Below, piece by piece: positions 8,750-17,097 of a stretch of 64,000 bases of DNA (the stretch's first letter is position 1; each line of letters begins with the position of its first letter). The notes below the pieces were generated by a model. The model saw only the letters and a program-made list of their open reading frames with translations, was not told the origin of the DNA and searched no databases. Location of the stretch: positions 156,953 to 220,952 of the forward strand of contig NZ_CP115758.1 of NCBI RefSeq assembly GCF_027912675.1, read 5' to 3'. The translations under genes and the position numbers were made by a program. The DNA is from Paracoccus sp. SCSIO 75233. GTDB taxonomy: Bacteria; Pseudomonadota; Alphaproteobacteria; Rhodobacterales; Rhodobacteraceae.

Positions 8750-9699
8750 TCGTTCCGTGCCTCGGCTTCGAGCACGGCGAAATACCCGGCTCCCCCGACC
8801 GCTTCGATGTAGTCGCTCTGGTTTTTCGGTCCGGTCACATGGCGGGCGATATAGGTGTCCAGCCCCGTGCTGTCGCCGGTCCGGGCGGCATCCCCCAGAT
8901 CGGCGTAGGCGTCGATATGGTCCTCGTCCATCGCATAGTTGGGAAAGCTCGCGGTTGGGTGCGCGCCATAGGGCACCTCGACCACGGCATCGACATAATA
9001 AGACGGCACGGTAACCCGCGAGGGATCGTCCAGAACGACCTCGTCCGGCACGATCCGGTCCACGCTGGCAATGACCATGTCAGACGCGCGTGCCATCAGC
9101 TGATCGGCGTAGACCATCGTGCTGAGATGGCGCAGGTTTCCCCAACGGTCGGCTTCCTGCGCGTGCAAGAACGTCACTCTGGGGCGGATCGGCCCGACGG
9201 CGTGAATACGGCGGCCGGAGAACGGGCAGTCGATTTCGTGCAAAAGCGGGTTGTGCTTCAGAACGTCCGATCCGCGCAGCGCGTCGATTGGCTGGAACGG
9301 CACGCCATGAGCCGACGCCATCAGCCCGCCCACCACGGTCAGCGCATCCAGCGCGTGCGCGGTCACCTGCCCTGCCTCGACCGCGCGGCGGAAATTGGGG
9401 CAAAGCCGGTTTTCCAGCGTAACGCCGGGAATAAAGACCTGTGCGACCGCGCCTGCCGCAATCATCAGGTCGACATCATACCCCGCGCCCGGCGAGGAAT
9501 ACACATGCAGACCATCTGCGCCCGCGGCCAGCAACGCGCGCACCAGTGCGACAGGGCGGCTTTGCTTGAACAGACCACCGAGACAAAGCTCGGGGCGTTC
9601 TTCCAAAGCGCCTCGTGCCAGCCGGGCTGCGTCTTGCAGGCCTGTGACCTTGCTGCGACGTGTGGGTTTCGCTTGGCCTTCCATCGTTGGGCGTGCCAC
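8746..9699 (-). CDS. CoA-transferase family I, alpha subunit (GctA/IpdA-like)
   Basis: A 317-residue alpha subunit with the family features LCLGGLFKQSRPVALVRALLAAG and SSPGAGYDVDLMIAAGAV near the N-terminus, then DCPFSGRRIHAVGPIRPRVTFLHAQEADRWGN. It forms a complex with the beta subunit to move CoA between acids, or to hydrolyse a ring acyl-CoA if IpdAB-like. The start is uncertain: GTG at 9699 or ATG at 9684 (MEGQAKPT); neither has a well-spaced ribosome-binding site. A CACATATGTG palindrome lies 80-95 bases upstream and may be its operator. Confidence 0.82.
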   Translation of the reverse strand: MARPTMEGQAKPTRRSKVTGLQDAARLARGALEERPELCLGGLFKQSRPVALVRALLAAGADGLHVYSSPGAGYDVDLMIAAGAVAQVFIPGVTLENRLCPNFRRAVEAGQVTAHALDALTVVGGLMASAHGVPFQPIDALRGSDVLKHNPLLHEIDCPFSGRRIHAVGPIRPRVTFLHAQEADRWGNLRHLSTMVYADQLMARASDMVIASVDRIVPDEVVLDDPSRVTVPSYYVDAVVEVPYGAHPTASFPNYAMDEDHIDAYADLGDAARTGDSTGLDTYIARHVTGPKNQSDYIEAVGGAGYFAVLEAEARNE

Positions 9700-9779
9700 T
9701 CCGATAGTGATTGCGCTGACCCATCCTAGTTGACGCTATGGGGTCCATCACCTTCCGACTAGCGCAAAGCCTGATCGAA

Positions 9780-9789
9780 CACATATGTG
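9780..9789. promoter_or_regulatory. CACATATGTG palindrome upstream of CoA-transferase/TRAP operon
   Basis: A perfect 10-base palindrome in the 131-base gap between the minus-strand transporter gene (ends 9831) and the CoA-transferase operon (starts 9699). The same decamer occurs at 11686 and 16987, also upstream of catabolic genes. A candidate operator for the IclR-type regulator encoded at 15442-16266; the pairing is inferred. Confidence 0.5.
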
Positions 9790-9830
9790 GAAATGCTTGC
9801 GCCCGGTTCCTGACAGGCAATTGAGACCGG

Positions 9831-11258
9831 TCAGAACCACCCTGCCGCGACACCGCCGCCAACGATGAGCGTGATGAGGAGGATGCTCGCAACACCGAAG
9901 ATCCCGTTCCACCGCAAGCCGATGGTCAGCGGCCGCTCGCCCACGATGGAGGAGGCGTAGACCACCGCCGTGATGGCCGGTCCCATGCAGATGATGCTGC
10001 TCCAGCCACCAGCCAGTGCAAGGCCCAGAGCAAGCGGCGACAAACCTTCCACGCCGACGCGGTTGACCACCTCTGCCAGCAGGACCACCGAGATCATCGG
10101 ATGCACGCCCAGCAGCCCCGTCAGAAACACCGTCATGATCAACAGCACGACGGTCAGCACAGGCCGCGTTGCGATCCAGCCAAGATGGTCGGCAATCCAT
10201 TCGACCGGAACGACCTCCAGCGCGACGAGGCCGATGAACCCCGCCGACGCGATGACGCTCATTTCGGTCGCGAAACCCGGTGCCTGGGTCACAAACCGGC
10301 GCGATATACCGGCAAGGCTGCCACTGCCGCTGCGCATAACCGACCAGAGCAGCGCATAGATCGGCACGATGGTGATCAGGACGGTCTGGAAACTGTACTG
10401 GGTCAACCGGTCCAGCGTGACCACGGCGGCGCCCAAAAAAAGCACATGCCCGGACACGATCAGGACGGCCCAGGGGCTCCAGTCCGGCAAGTCACCGCTC
10501 AGGGCCGGTGCCCGGCCGCGCGCCGAGGGCGGGCGCCACCATTCCACCGTGTCGAACAGCCATCCCAGAAGAAACAGAATCCCGGCCAGAGCAATCCCGT
10601 AAGGCGCCAGGGTCGTCCATTCGAGCCCCGGTATTGTGAGAATCATCAGATTGAGAGCGATTCCGAACGGCGTCCAGAACGCGATCGAGGAAAACCCCCG
10701 CATACAGGCGCTCACCATCCTGCGCTTGCGAGCCTGGAACACGAATTCGTCCATCTCGTGCCGATGCGCCGCCAGCCCTTTCATTATGATCTCCAGCATC
10801 ACCCCAAGCCCGCCGAGATTTAGAAGCACCCCGAACAGATGCCCGCCCGCACCCAGAGAGGCGTAGCGACGGGTCGGCGGCTGCAGTGTCAGGAATTCAC
10901 CGGCAACCTCGACAATCGGGTCTTGGGTGGCCGCGATGCGCAGGAAGGCGACAGCCGTCAGCAGAGCGGACAGGAACACGACGCGCCCCGCCGCCTGGAC
11001 GAAGATGCCGGGGTCGATTCCATTGGCCAGCGCCAGAAGGGCGATCGCGAGCGAGAAGAAAAGCAGCACCCATCCGACACGGGCGATGTAGCGGGACGAA
11101 ATGGCAAGATAGATGCAGAAAAACGGCGCGGCAGCGATGGACGCGACGGCGGAGGGCAAGACACCCTGAATGATGGCAGCGCCAAGACAAATCAGCAGAC
11201 AAATGGCCGTAAACCTGTTGCGCTTGCCGGAACGTTTCAGGCGCTCGACAGGCGACAT
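9831..11258 (-). CDS. Polytopic membrane transporter, ion-transporter-superfamily-like, unassigned
   Basis: A 475-residue integral membrane protein with about 11-12 predicted hydrophobic segments and a short basic N-terminus (MSPVERLKRSGKRNR). Repeated loops GLLGVHPMISVVLLAEVV and ALAGGWSSIICMGPAITAVVYA near the C-terminus resemble re-entrant loops of the ion-transporter (DASS/TRAP large subunit/CitM-like) superfamily, but I cannot place it in a named family. It is monocistronic, with a strong GGGGGGCAG ribosome-binding site. Its position between the CoA-transferase operon and the MmgE/PrpD operon suggests carboxylate import or export. Confidence 0.7.
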   Translation of the reverse strand: MSPVERLKRSGKRNRFTAICLLICLGAAIIQGVLPSAVASIAAAPFFCIYLAISSRYIARVGWVLLFFSLAIALLALANGIDPGIFVQAAGRVVFLSALLTAVAFLRIAATQDPIVEVAGEFLTLQPPTRRYASLGAGGHLFGVLLNLGGLGVMLEIIMKGLAAHRHEMDEFVFQARKRRMVSACMRGFSSIAFWTPFGIALNLMILTIPGLEWTTLAPYGIALAGILFLLGWLFDTVEWWRPPSARGRAPALSGDLPDWSPWAVLIVSGHVLFLGAAVVTLDRLTQYSFQTVLITIVPIYALLWSVMRSGSGSLAGISRRFVTQAPGFATEMSVIASAGFIGLVALEVVPVEWIADHLGWIATRPVLTVVLLIMTVFLTGLLGVHPMISVVLLAEVVNRVGVEGLSPLALGLALAGGWSSIICMGPAITAVVYASSIVGERPLTIGLRWNGIFGVASILLITLIVGGGVAAGWF

Positions 11259-11767
11259 CTGCCCCCCCTTTTCCGAAGGCGCTCGTTGTGTCTGTGACGC
11301 AACGGCAGATGCGGTCTTTCATGGCACGACGGCGGAAATGCGATGCCGACAATTTCCCATTCACAGGCAAGGACACACAAGGTGCTCATCTTGTCGGCGC
11401 AGGGCGGACTAGCCCGGATTTGTGGTGGCACTGACCGCCTTGGTTCCGGGCCTCCGAGGATACATCGTCTGGCGGTCAATGACACAACGATGCCTCGAAA
11501 TGTCTCTCCGCACATGCGTGCTTGTCTGCCCGACTTTTCACGCCGATACCCTCAACCACGTCTGTTCTTCTTTCCGAAGTTCTACGGTCACGTCCAACGC
11601 CCGATCCTGCACGGAAACAGAGGAAGGATGAGCACCCAGAATATCCAACGGCAGCAAGGATCACAACGCAAGCATCCCGCTCCAACACATATGTGCGAAA
11701 GAGTGGGGCCGAGAGTTGATAGCGCCCGCCTTGATGAGGCAATATGCAGTGTCAGAGAAAGAAGTGG
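11259..11767. other. Gene-poor divergent region, 509 bases
   Basis: This lies between the transporter (starts 11258, minus) and the MmgE/PrpD gene (starts 11768, plus). Short open frames cross it but none has a family resemblance or ribosome-binding site I can support. The only clear element is the CACATATGTG palindrome at 11686. It is long for this compact neighbourhood and could hold a second promoter or the remnant of a lost gene. Confidence 0.5.
11686..11695. promoter_or_regulatory. CACATATGTG palindrome upstream of MmgE/PrpD operon
   Basis: A perfect decamer 73 bases before the proposed MmgE/PrpD start, flanked as CAA-CACATATGTG-CGAAA. It shares the AACACATATGTG core with the 9780 site. 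Its placement close to a start codon in a non-coding stretch supports an operator role. Confidence 0.5.
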
Positions 11768-13198
11768 ATGATCAGCGATTTCACCATCCGTTTGTCGCGG
11801 TTCGTCGCCGCGCCGCACCGGCTGAGCGTTGCAGACGCCGAGCAGGCCGCGCTTTGCGTTGAGGATACCATAGCCGCCATCTATGGCGGGTGGCATGAAC
11901 CGGTGGTTCGCCGGCTGGCGGCGCTTGACGCGGGCGGACCGGCAGTCCCGGCAGGAGCTGCTGAAGGTGGCAGTCCCGAACAGGCCGCGTTCCTGAACGC
12001 GGTTGCCGGTCATGCGCTCGATTTCGACGATGTCCATACGGTCAGCGTCACCCATCCCAGTGTTGTAATCGTGTCGGCGCTGCTGGCCACCGTGGATGTC
12101 CGGCCGGACACGGCCGGCCGCATTGCCCCCGCGCTTGCGGTCGGAACAGCCGTCAATGTCGCGCTCGGTCAGATCCTGGGTTTTGGCCACTACAACAAGG
12201 GCTGGCACGCAACGTCGACCATCGGGGTTCTGGCATCGGCGGCAGCGGTCGCGCATCAGCTTGGGCTCGACGACGACGCAGTCCGCAACGCCCTGTCCCT
12301 GGCCGCGTCGCTGGCCGGGGGAATGCAGATCAATTTCGGCGCCATGGCGAAACCGATCCAGGCCGGAAACGCCGCCCTTGTCGGATTGCGGGCCACCCGG
12401 ATGGCCGAGGCCGGCATCACGGGCGCCCCGGACATCTTCGCGGCGCGCGGCTTCTTCGACCTTTATGCCGGCCCGGACGGGATTGCGGCCGACCCCGCAG
12501 CGGTGGAACCGCGGATCGATCTGGGCACGGTGTCCCGCAAGCTGTATCCCTGCTGCTACCTCACCCACAGGATGATCGCCGCCGGGCGGCACCTTCACGC
12601 CGAACGCGGCGGCGAGGCGGTGCCCGAAGGATCGGTGATTGAAATGACAGTGCCCGAAAGCGTCATGGTCCCGTTGCATGTCACCGACCCCAAAGATGGA
12701 ATGCAGGCCAAGTTCTGTGCCGCCTATACGCTCGCCGTGGCCCTGCAGCAGGGCCAGGTCGGGCTGGTGGATTTCGAAGGGGACAGCCCCCATCGCCCCG
12801 CGGTGCGCCGGCTTATGGACATGGTGCATATCCAAACCATGCCGGAAGCGGGGCGGGATCACGCTGGCGTGGACCATGGGACGGTCCATGTCCGCCTGCG
12901 CAAAGGGAACGTAACCCTGGCCGAAACCTCGGTCGCGGCGCACCCCGGCTCTCCCTCGGATCCGGCAACCCCTGCCGCGATCGGCGACAAAATCGCCGAT
13001 TGCCTCGGAAAATATCGCAGGGACGGGGGCGCGGCGCCCTCTGCCAGTGCGTTCCGCCGGGATCTGCGCACGCGGCTGCATCTGCCGCCACTGCGAGAGG
13101 CGTCGGCCCCCGACGGGCAAAAAAACCATGCGCGGCAGGACAAGCCCGTGAAGGAAATGTCCAGCGCCGATCAAACACCGTCTGAAAGGACCGTCTGA
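11768..13198 (+). CDS. MmgE/PrpD family protein
   Basis: A 476-residue protein of the MmgE/PrpD fold, which includes 2-methylcitrate dehydratase, cis-aconitate decarboxylase and many uncharacterised members. Typical motifs are present: NAVAGHALDFDDVH, the GWHATSTIGVLASAAAVAHQLGLD helix-rich region, and KLYPCCYLTHRMI. I chose ATG 11768 (MISDFTIRLSRF) because it fits the family N-terminus; ATG 11744 would add eight residues and has a GAGG nearby. The gene overlaps the following ACAD by one base (TGATG). The reaction is unknown; operon context suggests handling of an acyl-CoA-derived intermediate. Confidence 0.85.
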   Translation: MISDFTIRLSRFVAAPHRLSVADAEQAALCVEDTIAAIYGGWHEPVVRRLAALDAGGPAVPAGAAEGGSPEQAAFLNAVAGHALDFDDVHTVSVTHPSVVIVSALLATVDVRPDTAGRIAPALAVGTAVNVALGQILGFGHYNKGWHATSTIGVLASAAAVAHQLGLDDDAVRNALSLAASLAGGMQINFGAMAKPIQAGNAALVGLRATRMAEAGITGAPDIFAARGFFDLYAGPDGIAADPAAVEPRIDLGTVSRKLYPCCYLTHRMIAAGRHLHAERGGEAVPEGSVIEMTVPESVMVPLHVTDPKDGMQAKFCAAYTLAVALQQGQVGLVDFEGDSPHRPAVRRLMDMVHIQTMPEAGRDHAGVDHGTVHVRLRKGNVTLAETSVAAHPGSPSDPATPAAIGDKIADCLGKYRRDGGAAPSASAFRRDLRTRLHLPPLREASAPDGQKNHARQDKPVKEMSSADQTPSERTV

Positions 13199-14256
13199 TG
13201 GAATCGATGATTCATGACATGGCAGAGCGACTGTTCCGCGACCATGTCACCCACCGCATGCGCGAAGACGCCGCCTCGGGACAATGCCCCGAGGCGCTCT
13301 GGACGCAGATCGAGGAGGCAGGGTTAACCATGGCGCTGGTGCCAGAGGACGCAGGCGGTTTCGGCGTGCCACCGGCCGAGGCGCTCGGTCTTGTGCGTAT
13401 TGTCGGGGCGCATGGCCTGCCCTTGCCTCTGGCTGAAACCCTGATCGCAAACGCCGTTCTGGCGGCCGCGAATATGGCCCTTCCCGGTGGCAGGCTGACC
13501 ATCGCCGAAGGCGAAGCGCTGCGGTTGGAACGGCGCGGCAAGAAGATCCATGCGAGCGGGCATCTGACACTGGTGCCCTTTGCCCGCTGGGCGAACCGGA
13601 TCGTGACCATTGGCGTCCTGGACGGTGTCGATCACGTCCTGTCCCTGCCGGTGAAGGATCTGATCGTTGACCCGGCGCAGGATTTTGCCGGGATGCCACG
13701 CGACGACATCGAACTCGATTATACCCTGACAGAGACCGATGTCACCCCCTTGCCACGACCCGTGGGAGGGATGCGCGGGCTTGGTGCACTTATCCGCAGT
13801 CTTGCCACCACCGGGGCGATGGAGACCATCCTGAAGATGAGCGTTCAATACGCCAACGACCGGGTGCAGTTCGGACGGCCAATCGGCAGGTTCCAGGCGA
13901 TCCAGCACAATCTTGCGACAATGGCCGGAGAAACCGCAGCCTCGCGCACGGCCGCCGAGATGGCGGCCGGCAGCTATGACACACCGGCCTTTGCGCTGGC
14001 CGTTGCCGCCGCCAAGGCCCGCGCCGGAGAAGCGGCCGAGAAGGTCGGGGCCCTGGCCCACCAGATTCACGGGGCCATCGGTTATACCCAGGAACACGCG
14101 CTTCACCATTTCACCAAACGGATTTGGGGCTGGCGTGACGAGTTCGGCACCGAGCTTGACTGGACCAGGGAACTTGGGCGGGCCGCCCTGTCGAGCCCCC
14201 ACGACACCTTCTGGCATTTCATCACAGACAGCGCTGCAAAAGGGACCCAGGCATGA
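13198..14256 (+). CDS. ACAD-family small subunit (degenerate partner), pair A
   Basis: A 352-residue ACAD homologue with weakened cofactor motifs. The SEPxxGSD segment is absent (the middle reads LERRGKKIHASGHLTLVPFARW), but the C-terminal helical part VQFGRPIGRFQAIQHNLATM and HQIHGAIGYTQEH is kept. It overlaps by 4 bases with a complete ACAD. In actinobacterial steroid catabolism, adjacent FadE genes of this unequal kind form heterotetramers with fewer FAD sites; the same arrangement is inferred here. Its C-terminus ends in WRDEFGTELDWTRELG rather than a GGTxEIQ motif. Confidence 0.83.
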   Translation: MESMIHDMAERLFRDHVTHRMREDAASGQCPEALWTQIEEAGLTMALVPEDAGGFGVPPAEALGLVRIVGAHGLPLPLAETLIANAVLAAANMALPGGRLTIAEGEALRLERRGKKIHASGHLTLVPFARWANRIVTIGVLDGVDHVLSLPVKDLIVDPAQDFAGMPRDDIELDYTLTETDVTPLPRPVGGMRGLGALIRSLATTGAMETILKMSVQYANDRVQFGRPIGRFQAIQHNLATMAGETAASRTAAEMAAGSYDTPAFALAVAAAKARAGEAAEKVGALAHQIHGAIGYTQEHALHHFTKRIWGWRDEFGTELDWTRELGRAALSSPHDTFWHFITDSAAKGTQA

Positions 14257-15401
14257 CCCTCACCGCTTTTTCTCCCCCCCCGCCCGGCGCCGACTATGAC
14301 GACCTCCGGCAAGAGGTCCGCGCGTTCCTGGCCGACGAACTGGCCGATTTCCCGCCCATAAAACGCGCGCAGTCGTGGAATGGGTTCAGCCGTGATTTTT
14401 CACGAAAGCTGGCGCAGCGCGGCTGGGTCGGCATGACCTTCCCAAAGGAATACGGCGGCCACGCGCGCAGCGCGCTTGAGCGGTATGTCGTGTCCGAAGA
14501 GCTACTGGCCGCCGGTGCCCCGGTGATTTCGCACTGGATCGCAGATCGGCAGAGCGGTCCGCTCATACTTGCCAAGGGCACCGACGATCAGAAACGCCGG
14601 ATCGTGCCGCGCATCGCCGCGGGCGAACTGTGTTTCTGCATCGGGATGAGCGAGCCGGATTCCGGCTCGGACCTGGCGGCGACGCGCACGATGGCCACCG
14701 AGGTCGACGGGGGGTTCCGGATCAACGGCACGAAGGTCTGGACGACCTATGCGCATGTCGCCGATTACATGATCCTGTTCTGCCGCACCGGCAAGAGCGA
14801 CGACCGCCACGGCGGGATGAGCCAATTTCTGGTCGATCTCAAGGCCACCGACAACATTCAGATCACCCCGATCATCGACTTGGGCGGTGAGCATCATTTC
14901 AACCAGGTGGTATTCGACGATACCTTTTTGCCCTCCGATGCGCTGCTGGGCGAAAAGGGCGAGGGCTGGTCGCAGGTCATGAGCGAACTGGCGTTCGAGC
15001 GCAGCGGCCCCGAGCGGTTCCTGTCGTCGTTTGCCCTGATCGAGGAACTGATCCGATTGCTGCGCGACGACGCAACCGAAGCGCAGCAGGCCGAGATTGG
15101 CCGTTTGTCCGCGCATCTGATGGTGCTGCGGCAGATGTCACGATCGGTGGCCGGAATGTTGAACGAAGGAGAGAACCCGTCACTTCAGGCTGCCATTGTC
15201 AAGGATCTGGGAGCGCTTTTCGAACAGGACATTCCGCGCCTGGCCCGAAGTCTTGTGTCGCGCCCGGCGGTGCCTGGCGGGAGCGATAGCTATGCGGCTG
15301 TTCTGGCGTATACCGAACTCGCCGTTCCGTCGTTTTCGTTGCGCGGCGGCACACGCGAAATTCTTCGCGGTATCATTGCGCGGGGACTCGGACTGAGATG
15401 A
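14253..15401 (+). CDS. Acyl-CoA dehydrogenase large subunit, pair A
   Basis: A 382-residue ACAD with complete motifs: IGMSEPDSGSDLAATRT, FRINGTKVWTTYAHVADY and C-terminal FSLRGGTREILRGII. It is the second half of pair A and overlaps its partner by 4 bases. It starts MTLTAFSPPPPGADYDDLRQEVRAFLADEL. The pair would introduce a 2,3 double bond in the acyl-CoA handled by this operon, with electrons going to ETF. It is the last gene of its operon; the neighbour converges from the other strand 40 bases away. Confidence 0.87.
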   Translation: MTLTAFSPPPPGADYDDLRQEVRAFLADELADFPPIKRAQSWNGFSRDFSRKLAQRGWVGMTFPKEYGGHARSALERYVVSEELLAAGAPVISHWIADRQSGPLILAKGTDDQKRRIVPRIAAGELCFCIGMSEPDSGSDLAATRTMATEVDGGFRINGTKVWTTYAHVADYMILFCRTGKSDDRHGGMSQFLVDLKATDNIQITPIIDLGGEHHFNQVVFDDTFLPSDALLGEKGEGWSQVMSELAFERSGPERFLSSFALIEELIRLLRDDATEAQQAEIGRLSAHLMVLRQMSRSVAGMLNEGENPSLQAAIVKDLGALFEQDIPRLARSLVSRPAVPGGSDSYAAVLAYTELAVPSFSLRGGTREILRGIIARGLGLR

Positions 15402-15441
15402 TCCCGCCTGCGGAATGACAACAACGGCGGGCGGCACACGT

Positions 15442-16266
15442 CTAGTGCCGGCCGGTTTCCCCAACCTCCGAACGATAGCCGAGTGCTCGGGAGAGCTGTT
15501 CAGCGGCCGTTTTGGCAGCGGCAACATATCGCTTCTTGTTACGCTTGGCGCGCTCCAGAGGAGCACCAATCACCAATGCTCCTGCCAAGTGTCCGTCGGC
15601 GCGAAAGACCGGAACCCCGAACCCCGCTGCATCTACATGCGCGGTTCCAGCTGTACTGGAATACCCGGTTTTGCGAATCTCCGAAATTAACCCGCGCAGT
15701 TCATTTTCATCGGTGATCGAATTAGGCGTCAGCGGCTTTAATTCAGTGCGCCGAAAATAATCGTCCAGTTCCTGCTGCGTGTCAAAGGCCAGCATGACCA
15801 GCCCCGATGCCGAACAGAACAATGGCCGGTTGATCCCCTGTTGGGCGACATACCGAACGGGCTGGGGGCTTTCGATGACCGACGAATAAATGACTTTCTC
15901 GCCGTCCCGGACAGCAAACAGGATGGTTTCACCGGTCTGGTTAACCACATCATTCATCACCCCGCGCAGGACCGATTCGAACGGGTGGTTGGTCAGAATT
16001 GACTGGGCGAACTGAAAAATCCTCGGACCCAGAAAGTAATTGTCTTCCTCGCGCATCAGATACCCCTTCTCGGTGAGGGGCCGAAGCAGCACCAGCAAAC
16101 TGCTCTTGGGGCAATCAATCGCGATGCTGAGTTCCGAAAGAGACATGTGACGTTTGCAGCGCGCCAAAAGATCGAACAACGCAAGGATACGCGTCAAGGA
16201 CCGGGGCCCTTCCGATGTGCGCCCGGCGGCTTCGGCTGGGCCAGATTGCGCGGTTTTCATAGTCAT
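15442..16266 (-). CDS. IclR-family transcriptional regulator
   Basis: A 274-residue regulator with an N-terminal winged helix-turn-helix (SLTRILALFDLLARCKRHMSLSELSIAIDCPKSSLLVLLRPL, about residues 22-64) and a C-terminal effector domain (VAQQGINRPLFCSASGLVMLAF, GYSSTAGTAHVDAAGFGVPVF). IclR proteins sense small organic acids or their CoA derivatives. A second ATG at 16260 has a better-spaced GGAG. It is the only regulator gene in the window and sits in the middle of the three CACATATGTG sites, so it is the obvious candidate to bind them. Confidence 0.92.
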   Translation of the reverse strand: MTMKTAQSGPAEAAGRTSEGPRSLTRILALFDLLARCKRHMSLSELSIAIDCPKSSLLVLLRPLTEKGYLMREEDNYFLGPRIFQFAQSILTNHPFESVLRGVMNDVVNQTGETILFAVRDGEKVIYSSVIESPQPVRYVAQQGINRPLFCSASGLVMLAFDTQQELDDYFRRTELKPLTPNSITDENELRGLISEIRKTGYSSTAGTAHVDAAGFGVPVFRADGHLAGALVIGAPLERAKRNKKRYVAAAKTAAEQLSRALGYRSEVGETGRH

Positions 16267-16294
16267 GTCTCCAGTGCCGCTATCCGGAACAGGC

Positions 16295-16777
16295 CTATGC
16301 CTTTCCTGGCTCTTTATCCGTCATGCGGGCCTTGATCATCCGCAACGGCGTATACTCCAATACCTGTTCTCCGGTTTGCTTGAACACCTTGTTTCGCGTC
16401 CGCACCAATCCGCGGTTCGGACGGCTCTTCGACCGGCGCGATTCTGTTACCTCGACCTCACAATGGATGGTGTCCCCGGCAAATGTGGGCCCCATGACCT
16501 TCAGTTCCATGTCCAGAAAGGCAAAGCCGGTATGTTGCATTGTGGATTGGGTCAAGAGCCCTTCCATAAAGGTATAGACCAGCGCACCGGGCGCGGCGAA
16601 ACCGGGGATATTGGATTCCTTCTCTCGGAAGTCACGATTGATGAACAAGACCTCAAGCATGCCGGTAACACTTACAAAATTCGTGATATCGGTTTCGGTG
16701 ACGGTGCGGCCAATGGTCCGAAACCTGCGCCCCACTGGCAAATCTTCATAACAAAACCCGAGTCCTACAGTTTCCAT
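16295..16777 (-). CDS. MaoC-like hotdog dehydratase
   Basis: A 160-residue MaoC-type protein starting METVGLGFCYEDLPVGRRFRTIGRTVTETDITNFVSVTG. ATG 16777 is preferred over the TTG at 16786. The usual active-site region reads FINRDFREKESNIPGFAAPGALVYTF; the canonical Asp/His spacing is not clear, so it may be a hydratase variant or a related mesaconyl/itaconyl-type hydratase. It precedes the IclR gene by 28 bases on the same strand and probably shares its promoter, in the divergent region with ACAD pair B. Confidence 0.78.
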   Translation of the reverse strand: METVGLGFCYEDLPVGRRFRTIGRTVTETDITNFVSVTGMLEVLFINRDFREKESNIPGFAAPGALVYTFMEGLLTQSTMQHTGFAFLDMELKVMGPTFAGDTIHCEVEVTESRRSKSRPNRGLVRTRNKVFKQTGEQVLEYTPLRMIKARMTDKEPGKA

Positions 16778-17097
16778 TTCGCACAATTCCCTTGATCAGT
16801 TCCATTTTCTGAGAGGGTTCGGCCACATCTGTCCTGCGCCCGGAACACGCCCCGGTTCCTTCACGTTAGGCGGCAAGCTCCGCAGCAATCAATCGACTGC
16901 CTCGTTTTTGCGGCTTTCACGTCGATTGAGCACATTCTTGATGAATCGCATTCTTCGCTCCAGTGGCCCCTTTTTCCACGCCACAGCACATATGTGGTTT
17001 TACGCGGCTGGTGCCGGATAGCGTTTGGGACATACCGAACGCGTACCTTACCTTTTTGTGAACAGGCGCCAAATGCCATGACCCGAAGAGGACCAGC
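16778..17097. other. Divergent regulatory region, 320 bases
   Basis: This lies between the MaoC-IclR pair (minus) and the long 17098-25475 operon (plus). It contains the CACATATGTG palindrome at 16987 and a separate 9-base inverted repeat, TCAATCGAC (16889-16897) and GTCGATTGA (16921-16929), spaced by 23 bases. No supportable coding sequence is seen. Confidence 0.55.
16987..16996. promoter_or_regulatory. CACATATGTG palindrome between the IclR/MaoC and ACAD-pair-B operons
   Basis: A perfect decamer 101 bases before the start of the plus-strand operon and about 210 bases upstream of the divergent MaoC-IclR pair. This is a typical place for an IclR protein to control its target and itself. It is the third copy of the decamer in intergenic DNA within 7.3 kb. 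Confidence 0.55.

Noticed and set aside
8611..9729. Plus-strand open frame of over 370 codons opposite the CoA-transferase genes.
   Set aside because: Antisense shadow; the minus-strand pair has clear family motifs and overlapping start/stop.
11343..11771. Possible small gene in the 509-base gap before MmgE/PrpD.
   Set aside because: No ribosome-binding site, no domain, and it would overlap the candidate operator and the MmgE/PrpD start.
11588..13174. Very long open frame on the minus strand opposite the MmgE/PrpD gene.
   Set aside because: It is the antisense shadow of a well-supported gene in GC-rich DNA; the translation has no family resemblance.
15402..15441. Possible terminator (CCCGCC...GGCGGG) between convergent ACAD and IclR genes.
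   Set aside because: The stem is only about six bases with a loop of over 15 bases and no T-run, so it is too weak to call.
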